A stretch of 64,000 nt of DNA from Salvator merianae (Eukaryota; Chordata; Lepidosauria; Squamata; Teiidae), in assembly GCA_003586115.2 (NCBI GenBank), contig QVOM02000070.1, forward strand, positions 1,012,189-1,076,188, in the 5' to 3' direction. The notes beneath the pieces were generated by a model that ran no database searches, was not told the origin of the DNA, and worked only from the letters and a program-made list of their open reading frames with translations. The position numbers were made by a program, and so were the translations under genes. Within the stretch, counting starts at the first letter, position 1. Each line of letters opens with the position of its first letter. Below are positions 36,301 to 48,655 of this stretch, in pieces.

Positions 36301-36318
36301 CTTGATGGTGCAATCCAT
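36301..36318 (-). CDS. fli1b-like: FLI-like exon 1 coding part (start codon exon)
   Basis: Six codons, MDCTIK, followed directly by a GTAAGT donor (36300-36295). FLI1 genes have the same tiny first coding exon, MDGTIK, ending in phase 0 at the same point, so this start is chosen by homology. The initiation context is good (G at -3 and G at +4). The next codons after splicing are EALSVVSEDQS in exon 2, almost exactly the FLI1 sequence at that junction. The only change from FLI1 in the exon is Gly to Cys at residue 3. The intron that follows is about 30 kb long. Confidence 0.8.
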
Positions 36319-36520
36319 GGCACACCTCTACCTGGGGCTTCACGCCTAGAGCTCCATGGGCACTTGGCTGAGTTGCATTGGCAGGGGCTGATCTTGCACG
36401 GGGGGCCGGATGAATAGAGCTTGGGTGTGTGTGTGTGTGTGTCTAATTTTGGGAAGTGAAGTCACACAAACCGCCGGGGCTGGTTTCCTATTGGTGTGAC
36501 CAAGCTTGAAGGCTCTGAAA
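36319..36520 (-). promoter_or_regulatory. Candidate 5' UTR/promoter of the FLI-like gene
   Basis: Immediately upstream of the MDCTIK codons on the minus strand. The minus strand holds a CCAAT box (plus-strand CTATTGG, about 36488-36494) next to a GGAA core (plus TTTCC at 36484), plus a GC-rich stretch CCGCCGGGG. GGAA is the core of ETS sites, so ETS autoregulation is possible, but single cores are common by chance. No TATA box or transcription start can be fixed from sequence alone. Confidence 0.3.
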
Positions 36521-36751
36521 CTTTTTTTTTTAATAGCATCAGTTGGTTTGCGTGCATTTTTTACTCTCTCAGCCACACTGCAAATGGGTAAGAAGTTGAG
36601 AAGTTATGAACAGGAAAAAAAAAGAGAAACGCAGCAAAGACCATTGAGAGGAAAAGGTGCTGTTCTTCAGAGGACAACTGGCTTTCAGTTCAATGGATCT
36701 TTATTTCATATATCTGTATATTGAAGGGAGGAAAACCACGAGAAAATCAGG

Positions 36752-36857
36752 AAGACTTCAGCATTTATTCACTGAAAAATGAAATTTAAGAGCTTATGTT
36801 TAACAAGACTTCAGCATTTATTCACAAACAAATGAAATTTAAGAGCTTATGTTTAAC
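36752..36857. repeat. 53-bp tandem duplication upstream of FLI-like exon 1
   Basis: Two direct copies with a period of 53 bp (36752-36804 and 36805-36857) share AAGACTTCAGCATTTATTCA at their start and AGCTTATGTTTAACA at their end, with only a few differences in the middle. It lies about 430 bp upstream of the start codon. Confidence 0.85.
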
Positions 36858-38029
36858 AGCAGGTGCTTCCAGGCACAGGTAAAAACTCGTGATTCTCCTG
36901 GGACTATATTGGGTATGCCACACACATCGTAGCAGCCCCAGCACAGTCCCGGGTTGACTAATTGAAAATCCAAGCCATCGATATTACGGAAAATCCAGCA
37001 CTGATGCCGAGTTTTCCGTAATACTGACCCCTTACCTCTGCCTGGCAGCTCTTTGGTTACTGTTCATGGTCTAAATACCTGGCAGCAAGCCAAGTGCAGG
37101 AAAAATACAAAGGGAAGTGGGTGGGCACTTGGCCGACATCCGGGTATTTCGACGGAGAACAGCAATGCAAAAAAACGCCAGACGGAGCTAAGAAGCTGGG
37201 ATTGGCTCTTGCCATCTGGCAGGGATGGTGAGAGGCAATCGTGAGATCTAAAGAAGAACCAGCAATTTCCTCTTGCCATCTGGAAGCACCCTTAGTTTTT
37301 GTGGATCAGAAAGGTTCTGTCTAGAAGCACTTGCACTCTGCCCGGAATACACATCCCACCTAAAATTGAGTTCAGGCTTAGAATTCAGAATTCTAAGGGC
37401 AGAGCTGAGTCTTTCCTTGGTTGAAACTTGTATTCTTAAAGCTCTCATTACTTGCAACAAAGAGCTACTTAACCAGTATTTTTTGTGATACTGAAGAAGC
37501 AGAGTGCAAGCAGAAATGCGTTTTAGTATTTGCTTCAGTAGGAGCCTCATTCACCTTCCTTTTTATTTAAATTATTTGGAGAAGCTTGCTGTACAGATGA
37601 GTGCCTTAGATTAATGCTGTGTGGTGCCATTAGAAAACTGGTTATTACTGGGCCATGACCTCAAAATGGGCACCACTCCACCCCAGGTGTGGCTCAGAAC
37701 TGGAGACCACCTTCGCTTCCGTCTTCTAGCATGTTTTAATTCAGGGTTGGCTAATGTATGCCTAATCCACTGTGTTCGGTGGCATCAGTCTTACAGTGCC
37801 TCACCTAAAATCAGTTTCTCCTGTTTTTCTAATACCAATGTCTCTTCCTTGCCCTCTGCTCTACCAGTCTGAATGGCCATCAATCACTACTAAACATGAT
37901 AGCATTTTGTCAATGGAGGCAGGGAGTCATAACTCTGCCATTTCAACCTATGCAAATGGAAAGGATCAATGATAGTTCCAGGAGTTTAAAAAAAGTTTAT
38001 TTTCTAGATGACAGTTCCTGCAAGCCCGA

Positions 38030-38150
38030 GCAGGTGACCGTAGCTCAGAGTTTGAAGAACTGCCAGGAAAGCAGAGGGTCACAGGTTCAGTTGCCTGCAA
38101 TTCCCTGAAAGAAGGTATGACAAATCACTCCTATAACTTTGCACAGAGAA
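38030..38150 (+). mobile_element. tRNA-derived SINE, degraded
   Basis: GACCGTAGCTCAGAGTTTGAAG, CAGAGGGTCACAGGTTCAGTTGCC, TATGACAAATCACTCC. Confidence 0.5.
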
Positions 38151-38699
38151 CAGCAGGTTGTGTCCATGTGGTCAGGCAGTGCAAAAAGTGTTTTGTGCAT
38201 ATTCCTTTTGAAAGTGTTCCTGTCTGGACTATAGTTCCCATAATGCTTTGCCTAAGGATTATGGGAGTTGTAGTCCACCAAGGGAAGTTTTCAAAACTTC
38301 ATATACGCAGATTTATGTGGTTGGTAAAGGATGCATACCCTCATTTCACTGGAAAGTTGTGGTGTCACAATCAGCGGCAGCCCGTTGCTGTTTGCAGGTC
38401 CTCCGGTCCTCCACACTTTTGCAGCTGCGACAATACAGAGGCCCTGAGAACAGCAATCATCCCCTTTCCACAGGTTCCAAACACCCGCCCTTAAAGTGAT
38501 GGGCTGCCGCTGGTCACAATTTGTCTTTCTTGGTACCAGAGGTAGCACCGTTCACCTACATTGGTAGATCAGGACCCTGTGGGATTAATTTCCATAACAT
38601 CATTTTGTACTGCTTGATGGTTTACGGAAATCAAACAAATGCTATATAGGAGGGACAAGTGTATTTCAGAGCATGTTGTGCCTTTAGCAGAGTGCAGTA

Positions 38700-39070
38700 G
38701 TGGCTTAGGGCTGCAGGTGTTTGCCAAGTTTTAGTTAGGCCACTTCCAGAAAATCCTGCTTTCCGGTGATATCCTGGGTTAAACTCCTCCAGAATAACTG
38801 CTTGTTGCCCAGACAGCTGGGCAACTGCACAGGGGAAACGCCTGCTTCCGCGCTGGTGTGATGTGCACATCCGGGTATTTTCATGGTGCAAAATACCAGA
38901 AATGCATGTGCAGCGGCCCCCACATACGTGCAGTCATCATTTCGCCTTAGATTCTGCCATGCACACGTGCAGGGGCCATTTTATTCAGTAAGGATCAGGC
39001 TGCTGAGGTTCCAGACAGGTAGGTTTTCGCGCTGTTCTGGGAAAAGCCACGTTGAGAGTTGGGTTCTCCT
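38700..39070. repeat. Modular DNA-element copy
   Basis: Contains GATATCCTGGGTTAAACTCC, GCACATCCGGGTATTTTCATGGTG, AAATACCAGAAATGCATGTGCAG and CACACGTGCAGGGGCC modules shared with 17740-17850 and 16850-16930. Confidence 0.5.
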
Positions 39071-39878
39071 GGAATAAGATACAGTGAGAGTTCATCCTTT
39101 TATAGGATAGTTGCCACAGATACTCCTTGCCCTGCTTCGCCTCCTTTTCATTTTTAAAAAAGCCAGAAGTGCGCAAATCTGCACTTCTGCCATGCTGGAA
39201 TTTATCAAGACAAGCGAGGTGAGGGGTTGCTTAGCTCCAACAGGGCCAAGGTGGCACTTACTGAGGTGCCTGCTGCCATCATGGATGGCGGGCTCTCAGT
39301 GGCCTTGAAGCTAAGTGAGTTTGTGTTCAAAGTGGTGCTGCCCAGCCTGGGTGATGAAACACACAGCAGTTATCAAGGCTGCAAAGAAGCTGCAGGGTCC
39401 TTTCAGACAAGGTCTGTTGCAGGCAGGGAACTTTCCCCATTGCAGGTGAGGCAGAACAGCAGAGCAGAATAGTGCACTTCTGGCATTTTTTAAAAAGAAG
39501 CCAAAACAGGACAAGAAGTCAAAAGATACCTGCTAGATGCCTGTTTAAAATGACGATGCCAGCACATCTCCATAACACCCACAAGGTCAAGCACTGAACT
39601 AGAGGGAAAAGGAAACCCTCCCTCTGCCCACCCATGAAAGTCCAGATGCTGCCCAATAATCCCCTTGCGTGATCACACCTTTCAAATTTAAATGGACTAA
39701 TAAGCTGAAACGGTCTCAGGGCTAGGGTTATCGAAATACAAGATAGTTCAAAGTGTGGAGGCAAAGTCCAGAGAAGAAACAGAAACACATTTTTGGCTGG
39801 AATCCACTGGAATGGAGGACAGCCTGAAAACAGATTAATCGTCAGGTGTGACCGCATTGTTTCTTTGAATCATGCAGA

Positions 39879-41295
39879 GGCCCAGTCACACCGAAGTTTT
39901 AATTCAGCTTCTGTCCACTTTTGCATTGAAAGAACACATCGACAAAATGACTAACCATTTTCTTTCCACATTATCTCACCCAAAGGTGGATTTGCTGAGT
40001 TAGATAATGCTGAAAGAAAACATCTTATTATTTCACGGATGTGTTATCTCAGGCCGTGGTCCGACATCGTAAATTTAATCTGTATCAGAAGAGTACAAGG
40101 ACTGAATTCGTCTTCTGATTGTTCCCACAGTTACAGTTTAACACGGACTCGATTCGTATTAGTTCGTTCCCAAACTGATATTGCCCATGCTTGGCACGGA
40201 GAAACAGTACCTTTTCTGCTCCACCCCTCATCAAATTCTCCTCCCTGTGAAGTCAGTAATTGGCTGCAGTCCCAACGCTCAAATCTTGACATCACAGAGG
40301 CGGAAAAGTCAAGCTCCGCTCTCCGTATGTCCCCACTGCTGCCTCAGAACATGGATTCACTTGGCAGCATTACTAGTCATTCGCCCTTTGCTCCTTCTCC
40401 CCACTACAGCCTCTATCTACACAAGCAGAACTTTAAAACTGTGTACCGCACAATTAAGCTTTTTAAAGGGCTGATGGCGATTTCTGCTCCATTGCAGGTG
40501 CACTTTTGTGCAATTGCACAATTTAAAAGTAACACAAAAGCAGGGAGAGGTCCATGACGAAGAGGAAACGTGGGGAGGGAACGTGGGGGGGCTCTATTAT
40601 CTTGATAGTGCAGTTCATTGCCAGCAAATGGACTCTGCCTCATCTCCCCCCGAGACATCCGCAGCGGCATGTGTCCCCGCTGTGTAGCTGTGTGCTGCCG
40701 ATGGCAAAACTCATCTTGAGTGGGTTCTTTGTTGGGGCAAGAGGACTGCAACCCCAAACAGGCACACTTTCTTTTTTGGTTTAAAGAGCAGATGGAAGTG
40801 AAGGAAGCCTTTAATTTCTTCCTGGCACTGTCGAATGGGGGATAAAGAAAGAGAAAGGATCGCAGCTTAGCGAAGTAAAAAGGAGGACGGTTTCTTTTCC
40901 CCTGGCAGCGACAGAAGGGGGGATAATGGAGGCAGAGGAAACTACTGCGCTTCCTGCCCACCCACAAAGTCTGTCATTGGACGGCACAAAATGGGGATCC
41001 CTCCCTCTGCACGCCCCCCAAAAAGTACGGTCCCTCCCAAATAGTCTCCTTCCCCGTTCCCACATCGCAAAGTAAAGCGTGCTAGCGATCTGGAATGGCT
41101 TGAGAACTCATTAAATCCGAATACAAAGTAGTCAGGATTTCGCCAATTTAGTCCAGAAAAACTACGGAATGACAAGATCATGTCGGGCCAGCAGGAACTG
41201 AAGATGGCCTGTAAACTGATTAAATGCCGTGTCGGAATGCTGCCTCAGTTTGAAAGTAGACTGAAGCTGGATTAGAATTTAAGTGTGACTGGGCC
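39879..41295. mobile_element. MITE (same family as 24806-25024), interrupted copy
   Basis: Ends GGCCCAGTCACAC and GTGTGACTGGGCC are perfect inverted repeats, followed by TTTTAATTCAGCTTC and GAAGCTGGATTAGAATTTAA. It is split by the 1191-bp element at 40053-41243. Confidence 0.88.
40053..41243 (+). mobile_element. Non-autonomous DNA element, 1.19 kb, intact copy
   Basis: Imperfect inverted ends GCCGTGGTCCGACATCG and CCGTGTCGGAATGCTGC with a direct CTCAG at both sides (40048-40052 and 41244-41248). It is repeated in reverse at 46766-49200 and in part at 53560-53905. It carries CATTGGACGGCACAAAATGGGGATCCCTCC and CGGGCCAGCAGGAACTGAAGATGGCCTGTAAACTG. No transposase is recognised, and the class is uncertain. 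Confidence 0.82.
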
Positions 41296-41689
41296 CCAGG
41301 TGTGTTCTGTTCTCCTGATTTTGGTGTCCTTCATCTGCATGGGGTAAAAGCCAAGTACTGAAAAGTATGCTTTTCCTGATACCAGTGCTGGGCAGTTTGG
41401 GTGGCACCTTGCCCAGTACTCCAAAAGGAGATGGCAAACACATAACTGAAAGAGTTGGGGACAAAAGTTTAGAGATGTTGATGACAGTTTCAGATGGAGA
41501 AAAAAAATGTGTATGGGCATTCCTCATTATGTGCAATTTTCCAAATGGAAAGAATACTTAGCACATATCAAGTTCCCAGATGGGTATATTAATATAAGTA
41601 GCCATTCCTTCCACAAAATGCTGACTTCCCACCTTCTTCAAAAGTTTCTCTTATGTTCCTTGTTTCTTGCTCCTCCTGTTTTCTCAGTT

Positions 41690-42480
41690 CCCTTCTTATT
41701 CTGATGTATCTCCTTTTATCTTTATTCTTCTAATCCAGCAAGGACAAGCTCATTTTCTGAGTCTTGCAGGAAGTCAATAAAGGGCTTCCAGTTTTTAACA
41801 AACTTATCCACAGTCTTATTTCTCAATAAGTTAGTCAATTTGTCCATCTCTGTGAATTCCATCATTTTAACCAACCAGTCATCTACCGTAGGTATTTCAT
41901 CCTCTTTCCATTTTTGTGCATAGACAAGTCTAGCTGCAGTCACCATATACTAAATTAAAACATTAACATTGTCAAAATTGTTTTCTACTGTACTTAAATA
42001 AAATTCTGCTTTAAAAGGAATTTTAGTTTTTAGTAACTTCTGCATTACTGTGAATAGTTGCAACCAAATTTTTTTGCTTTAGTGCAGGTTCATCAGATTT
42101 GATAAAAAGTACCTTCTTGTGTTTTACATTTCCAACACCTAATGGATATACCTTGATACATTTTTGATGGTTTGTAAGGTGTTAAACACCATCTACACAT
42201 TAATCTTGTATATATTTTTTCTTTTAAGATATTACATAAAGTAAATTTTGAATCTTTAAATCCAAAGTTTTTCCAGTTGTTCCATCTGGATATTATAATT
42301 AAAGTTCCTAGCCCAAAAAGTTATCATACATTCTTTAACTTGTTCTTGTTCTAATTCGGTCTTCAAAAGGAATTTATATCTCATACCTATAATGCCTCTT
42401 TCCCCCTTTTCAAGTTCCACTTCTGTCTTTCTGTTTCAAAATTCAGTCTTCTTTTATCTTCTCGAAACATTGCACGTACA
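41690..42480 (-). mobile_element. L1-type LINE remnant (ORF2 C-terminus)
   Basis: An open stretch at 41946-41722 (minus) gives TAARLVYAQKWK, then PTVDDWLVKMMEFTEMDKL and KNWKPFIDFLQ, the usual tail of L1 ORF2 proteins. Upstream sequence to about 42480 is AT-rich and decayed. Confidence 0.75.
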
Positions 42481-42939
42481 TAAACCATTGCACCTCCAAT
42501 TAAACCTTCTTGGTTTAATTGATTCCTCGTTTTTCATAATGGAAAGCTTTGTACATCCACATCCATGAATGCGGCTTTGGTGATAAATGTTTAACGCCTA
42601 ACTCATTATTAAATTTCCTCTCTTGAAAGCAAATGAAAGCAATGTGCAACAAGGAAAGCTTTTTTGTATTCCTACTGTTGGGAGGGGGTTGCAGGGGACG
42701 AAAGGAAAATAGTTTCTGCTTGTGGCTCCTGTATTCCCAAGGAAACATCCCCAATAATTACACTGTTAGGGAGGCCCATGACCGGGTGATCTGAACATTT
42801 GCTCTACAAGTGTAAACAATAAATAGGCATCTTCAAAGCCATTCATGCTCTCACTGCTGCTAGTTCTTTGTCTTGAAACCAGACACGAACAGTTCTTCAA
42901 ATAAGGTTATTCATGCCTGATGCAGAGGAGAGATTCAGC

Positions 42940-43220
42940 ACAATGCCATCTTGAAATAGCTTGCAGCCAGGCCTTTTCAGTGGTGGCACCTTCCTTTTGG
43001 AATGCCTTCCCTTCGACCGTTCATGAGATGAGATGCCTACATTTACAACTTATAGGCCCCTATTGAAGACTTATCTTTTTTGTGCAGGCATTCCCTGGGT
43101 GAAAGTTTGTTTCTCTCTTGGCCCGCTCTGTTTTTACGCATGCTTTTAGTACTCTGTAAACCAGTTTGAAATGTTTAATGGAAAGCGGGATAGAAATGTC
43201 TTAAATAAATAAAATAATAG
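42940..43220 (+). mobile_element. LINE 3' tail (L2-like)
   Basis: GGCCTTTTCAGTGGTGGCACC, GACTTATCTTTTTTGTGCAGGC, then AAAGCGGGATAGAAATGTCTTAAATAAATAAAATAA, a typical tail. Confidence 0.6.
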
Positions 43221-43984
43221 TATAGCAGCTGGGCTGTCAGATGAGGCCTAGGAGTTCCTGGGTTCAAATACTAAGGAAGATAGGCTTCTGGGTGATCACT
43301 CAGGCTAGCTACCTCACAGGGTTGTTGTGAGAATAAAATAGAAGGATGGAGAATTCTGTGCCTCTCCTTGCTGCTGTGGAGGATCTAAATGCAGGAAATA
43401 GATAAATTGTGCAGCAAGGGGCCTTCTGGAGTGCCTGGTGCACTTGGGACTCAAACTGATCTTGGAACGTTATCCCTAGTGCCCTTCCACAGGCATTGGG
43501 GCACTAGGAACACCTTTTTGTGGGAACTATAACAGGCATCTCCCCCCACCCCTGCTTTGCTCTTGTTCAAAAAGTTACTAAAAATATATAATCTGGTGCC
43601 TGGGACCTGAGAACGCTATAGTGCCAGATGTAATCAGAGTGCATTTTTATTTACTTACTTAGTCACTTATTTAGAAATGTTTTAAGTAGGAATGTCAGCA
43701 GTATATTTGCACTTCCTCAACACTTTGCCATTTGTCAGCAGAATCTAAGGGGGCAGCTACACACAGGTTTTAAGGGGATTTAATCAGCTTCCGCTAGGGG
43801 AAATTCACACCTAAACATGGAATCTTGTAGCAAACACGCAGGTTTGACCCTTCAATTGCTATATCTGCAGAGTGGTTTTTGCCAAACTGAGAGCTCACTG
43901 CTAAGTTCCACATGCTTAATTTTTGTGGTGTGGCCATATTGTGGATGGGCGTTTCAGGAGAAGGAGAGAAGGCATTACAAATGC

Positions 43985-44090
43985 CTTTCTGTGCTGGGCC
44001 TTATTCTGGTAGTCTGCACTAGCATGTGGATGGCAGAGCTCTATTCCGGGATCTAATCTGGAATAAGGTCCAGTGCAGAAAGCGCCCCAG
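43985..44090. mobile_element. Short hairpin MITE
   Basis: CCTTTCTGTGCTGGGCCTTATTCTGG is mirrored by TCTGGAATAAGGTCCAGTGCAGAAAG, with an interior TGCACTAGCATGTGGATGGCAGAGC. Confidence 0.78.
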
Positions 44091-45019
44091 TTTCTTTCCC
44101 CATCACATCAGCCACACATTTCTAGCAGGGCAAGATTCTTGCCATTACACTGTTGTTGTTTCATTTCAGGTTTTAGGCTGGAGTGCTTGTGGGAACATCG
44201 ATGCCTGTGTAAATGTATTGCTTTTGCATGGCAGCACTGATATAGGGCTGTTTTGGGAGGGATTGCATAGGAGTGCTTATAGGGATCCTGACACTTACAT
44301 TGCTGTGCTTTCTATGCCCCCACCCCTGCAAAAAAGGGAAAGTGTGCCTATTTTCTATACTCCATCTGCCACAGAAGGAAACATTTGTGATATTGTAAGT
44401 AACTCATGGGAACAGGCACTTCCAATTTCTTTTAGGTTTTGTGCTGTTTTGTTTAAATAACTATGCTATTAGCTGCCTTTAATTGGGTTTCCTTAAAGCA
44501 GAATGGGCTCATTTAGGGTAAAAACTGCACCAACGTGTCTCCCCTGTTGCAATATGATTGCATTTCGATCCTGCACTTCCTCGCTTGCAATGCCTGCCCT
44601 GTAGTTCTCAAGAAGAAGAACATTTTTCTGTCTCTTCCTTCATTTCCCCCTCTTTGCACCCCTATGGACTAGGTTAGGCTAACAGATAGCTCAGCCGGCG
44701 TTGTGAAGCTGATCAGGTGAGAATTTGAACTCGTCACTTCACCCAAGCGCTAAGCTAATGCCGTTTGTGTTCACTAATTTTATTTCAGATAAGCTCTTCA
44801 CAGCACTCTAGCCACAGACAAGCTGGCACTGTGGGGAAATTGGTTTCACAGCTTACTCAAACCATATTCTGAGGAAAGTGGGTGTATTGTATCTTAATGG
44901 CTTATCAGGGTTTTCCTCATGAGAAGGCCTGAAACAGAGGACAGATTTTCCCCAGATATATCTTGGCACCCTCATCCGTTCTTTTATGCAATATGTGAAG
45001 CACATTCTGGAAGGTATTT

Positions 45020-45475
45020 TAAATCCTCACTGCTTCGCTATATGATTACAGCAGCAGGACTATTATATGTTCAAATTGGAAGAATTCATCGGTATCCAGT
45101 ATGGAAGATTGGCTAGAAAAATGGTTGGATTTAGCAGAAATGGATAAATTGGCATGCTTGATTAGAGAAAGATCATTGACATTTTATTTGAAAAACTGGC
45201 AACCCCTTTCTGCATATGAACAAAGGTAATTGGTTGACATTAGGTTTTGAAGGTTAATAAGAACTTGAATATTAATAATTTTGCTTTCACAAAAGAACTG
45301 AAAGTGTTAAATTACTTATGGAGAGGCACAAATATGAATTTACCTATAATCACTAAGGGGAAGATTGGATGTTACTATATATATTTTCGTCTTCCTTACT
45401 ATTCTTTATTCTTTATCTATTTCTCATTTATTATATGTTGAAAAACACTTAATAAACTTTATTTTAAAAAAGATA
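45020..45475 (+). mobile_element. L1-type LINE remnant (ORF2 C-terminus and 3' UTR)
   Basis: Reads YMITAAGLLYVQ, then after a frameshift SMEDWLEKWLDLAEMDKLAC and LKNWQP, homologous in layout to the minus copy at 41722-41946. It ends with an AT-rich UTR and AATAAACTTTATTTTAAAAAA. Confidence 0.72.
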
Positions 45476-46202
45476 TTTTAAATTCTCAATAAACCAAACA
45501 GCTTCCCATCTGTGACCTGTTCCTGTGTGTGCAACAGAAAATAATGCTCTGCAAATGATTTTTTAATATCTGCCAAATTTTTATTGAAGCTGATTCTTTG
45601 CTGTCAAACAACGTCAAACCAGATAAAAAAGACTTACTTGTAGGACTTAAGTTTTAAATCATTAATTGCATAGTGAAACAATAATGAAAGTTCAAGTGAA
45701 TCCTTGCTACGATGTAACACAAGAGTTGGTGGTACATGTCAAAATAATGATATATTTTGTTATTCTTTCTTTTTTGTTGTTCCACTTTTTAATTTTAAGG
45801 TATTCCTTATTTTTTCTCATTCTTTTTTTATTTTTCTTCATTCTTTTTATTAGCACTATTTTATTCAAAAAAAAAAAAAAGAAAGAAATTTTGCTTCTTG
45901 GAATTCTCCGCAACTCACGGAGGTTCCTCAGCTGGTAAATTAATGCACCTGAGGGATTCAGTTCCCTGAATCTGGAATCTTCAGAACCTGTTGCTTAAAG
46001 TGTAAGTGTGGAAGGTAAAAAAGTGTTGGACTAGGTCCCAGGAAACAGGTTCACCAGCCACACTAGTCCAGCCTTGAAGCTCTGTGAGTGACCTTGGCTA
46101 AGTTTTATTGCCCCTCAGCCTAAGTTACCTCATAGAGTGGTTGTAAAGAAAAAAAGTCTCTGACTGTGGTGTAGACTGAGGGGGGAATGAGAGAGAGAGA
46201 CC

Positions 46203-46445
46203 ATAAGAACATAAGAGGAACCTTGCTGGATCAGGCCATGATGCATCTAGTCCAGCATTCTGTTTCACACAGTGGCCCACCAATTGCTTCTTGGCATCTC
46301 AGTTCCCTGCAAATGCCCCTTAGAGGAATCCAGCCTGTCTCCCCGCCCTTGCACTGCTACCTAGGCATCCATTTCAGTAGCCATTGATACCCCTGACCTC
46401 CATGAATCTGTCCAATCCATTCTTAAAGTTATCCAGTCTGATGGC
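46203..46445 (-). mobile_element. CR1-type LINE 3' tail
   Basis: AAGAACATAAGAGGAACCTTGCTGGATCAGGCC at left, through TTTCACACAGTGGCCCACC to CCATGAATCTGTCCAATCC. Confidence 0.8.
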
Positions 46446-47899
46446 TGGATCCCCAGATGTTTCTTCTTTATTTCACTTTTTCACAATATTCTGGAGTAAA
46501 GACCCTCCTGAATTATTGCCCATTGCCCAGATGGCAGAACAACAGTGTGGGGCAAGAGAAAGCACTTACTGGTGTGGATGCCGGCTCCCGCGATGGTGTG
46601 ACACGTCTTGTTGTAGGTGGAGGGCAGCCTGCAGCCTGGACTCAGAGCTGGGGGAGGTGACTTAAGCCGGCCTGTTCTCACCTACTTGCTATAGTCTGCG
46701 ATGTGGCTGAGCTGCCCCTGGAGTCACTTTGCCTCATCTCCCCTCCCCACACACACACAGGTAGGGCCACGTTCCAAAATGGCATTTAATCAGTTTACAG
46801 GCCGTCTTCAGTTCCCGCTGGCCCAACATGATCTTGCCGTTCCGTAGTTTTTCTGGACTAAATTGGCGAAATCCGGACTACATTGTATTTGGATTTAATG
46901 AGTTCTCAAGCCTTTCCAGATCGCTAGCTCATTTTATTTTGCGATGTGAGGACGGAGAAGGAGACTATTTGGGAGGGACCGTACTTTTTTGGGGGTGTGC
47001 AGAGGGAGAGCTTCCCATTTTGTGCCATCCAATGACAGACTTTGTGGGTGGGCAGGAAGCGCAGTAGTTTTCTCTGCCTCCATTATCCCCCCTTCTGTTG
47101 CTGCCAGGAGAAAAGAAAACCGTCCTCCTTTTTACTTCTCTAAGCTACTGTCCTTTCTCTTTCTTTATCCCCCATTCGACACTACCAGGAAGAAATTAAA
47201 GGCTTCCTCCACTTCTGTCTGTGGATTAAACAAAAAAAAAACCTGTGCCTGTTTGGGGTTGCAGTCCTCTTGCCCCAACAAATAACCCACTCAAGATCGG
47301 TTTTGCCATCAGCACACAGCTACACAGTGGGGACACGTGCCGCTGTGGATGTCTCGGGGGGAGGTGAGGCAGAGGCCGTTTGCTGGCCATGAACTGCACT
47401 ATCATGATAATAAAGCCCCCGCCTCATGTTCCCTACCCACGTTTCCCCCTCTTCACGGACCTCTCCCTGCTTTTGAGCTACTTTTAAGTTGCACAGTTGT
47501 GCAAAAGTGCACTTACAAGGGAGCAGAAATTGCCATCTGCCCTTTAAGAAGCTTAATTGTGCAGTACACATAGTTTTAAAGTTCTGCTTGTGTAGATAGA
47601 GGCTGTAGTGGGGAGAAGGAGCAAATGGCGAATGACTAGTAACGCTGCCAATTGAATCCATGTTCTGAGGCAGTTGCGGGTACATACGGAGAGTGGAGCT
47701 TGACTTTCCTGCCCCTGTGATGCAGTGGCGTAGCGAGCCGCTTTGACACCCGGGGCTACTCGCCATTTTGACGCCCGGGGCTAGGGGCGGGGCCAGCGAC
47801 TGCGCACGCGTGTGGGCGGGGCCAGCGACTGCGCATGCGTGTGGGCGGGGCCAGCAACTGCGCATGCGTGTGGGCAGGGCCAGCGAGAGCGCATGCCCC

Positions 47900-48655
47900 G
47901 CTCGTCGCCCCGGCCAGCGGCGGCCTCACTCCTCGCCCCGGCCCGCCCGGCGGGGGCCTCGCCCCGACCCGCCCGGCAGGGATCGCGCTCCTCGTCCCGA
48001 CCCGCCCGGCGGCGGCCTCGTTCCTCGCCCCGGCCTGCCTGGCGGCGCCCTCGCTCGTCGCCCCGGCCCGCCCGGCGGGGATCGCGCTCCTTGCCCCAAC
48101 CCGCCNNNNNNNNNNNNNNNNNNNNNNNNNNNNNNNNNNNNNNNNNNNNNNNNNNNNNNNNNNNNNNNNNNNNNNNNNNNNNNNNNNNNNNNNNNNNNNN
48201 NNNNNNNNNNNNNNNNNNNNNNNNNNNNNNNNNNNNNNNNNNNNNNNNNNNNNNNNNNNNNNNNNNNNNNNNNNNNNNNNNNNNNNNNNNNNNNNNNNNN
48301 NNNNNNNNNNNNNNNNNNNNNNNNNNNNNNNNNNNNNNNNNNNNNNNNNNNNNNNNNNNNNNNNNNNNNNNNNNNNNNNNNNNNNNNNNNNNNNNNNNNN
48401 NNNNNNNNNNNNNNNNNNNNNNNNNNNNNNNNNNNNNNNNNNNNNNNNNNNNNNNNNNNNNNNNNNNNNNNGCCCGGCGGCGCCCTCGCTCATCGCCCCG
48501 GCCTGCCCGGCGGGGATCGCGCTCCCCGACCCGACCCGCCCGGCGGCGACCTCGCTCCTCGCCCCGGCCTACCCGGCGGGGTCTCGCTCCTCGCCCCGGC
48601 CCGCCCGGCGGCAGCCTCGCTCCTCGACCCGGCCTGCCCGGCGGCAGCCTCGATG
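47900..48655. repeat. GC-rich minisatellite, ~33-bp unit, containing an assembly gap
   Basis: Repeated CTCGCTCCTCGCCCCGGCC and CGCCCGGCGG words at about 33-bp spacing on both sides of the gap; alternate units carry GGGATCGCGCTCC. Confidence 0.85.
48106..48471. other. Assembly gap (366 N)
   Basis: Undetermined bases within the minisatellite; the true array length is unknown. Confidence 1.

Larger units (their letters stand above)
278..36318 (-). other. fli1b-like: FLI1/ERG-group ETS gene, 5' half (fli1b-like); gene span within window
   Basis: The span holds five coding exons in order on the minus strand: 36318-36301, 6329-6124, 3232-3078, 1883-1680 and 361-278, with junction phases 0, 2, 1 and 1 all compatible and no in-frame stop. 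They read like FLI1: start MDCTIK, then EALSVVSEDQS, then SPVDCSV, then a Pointed domain, then a short linker. The family encodes DNA-binding transcription factors acting in the nucleus, with an N-terminal Pointed domain and a C-terminal ETS domain; the ETS exons must lie beyond position 1. Authentic FLI1 is almost invariant in land vertebrates, yet here about one third of Pointed-domain residues differ from human FLI1 as I remember it, and the divergent neighbour is ETV2 rather than ETS1. I therefore infer a third ERG-group paralogue corresponding to teleost fli1b. A divergent true FLI1 or ERG cannot be fully excluded without a tree. Confidence 0.82.
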
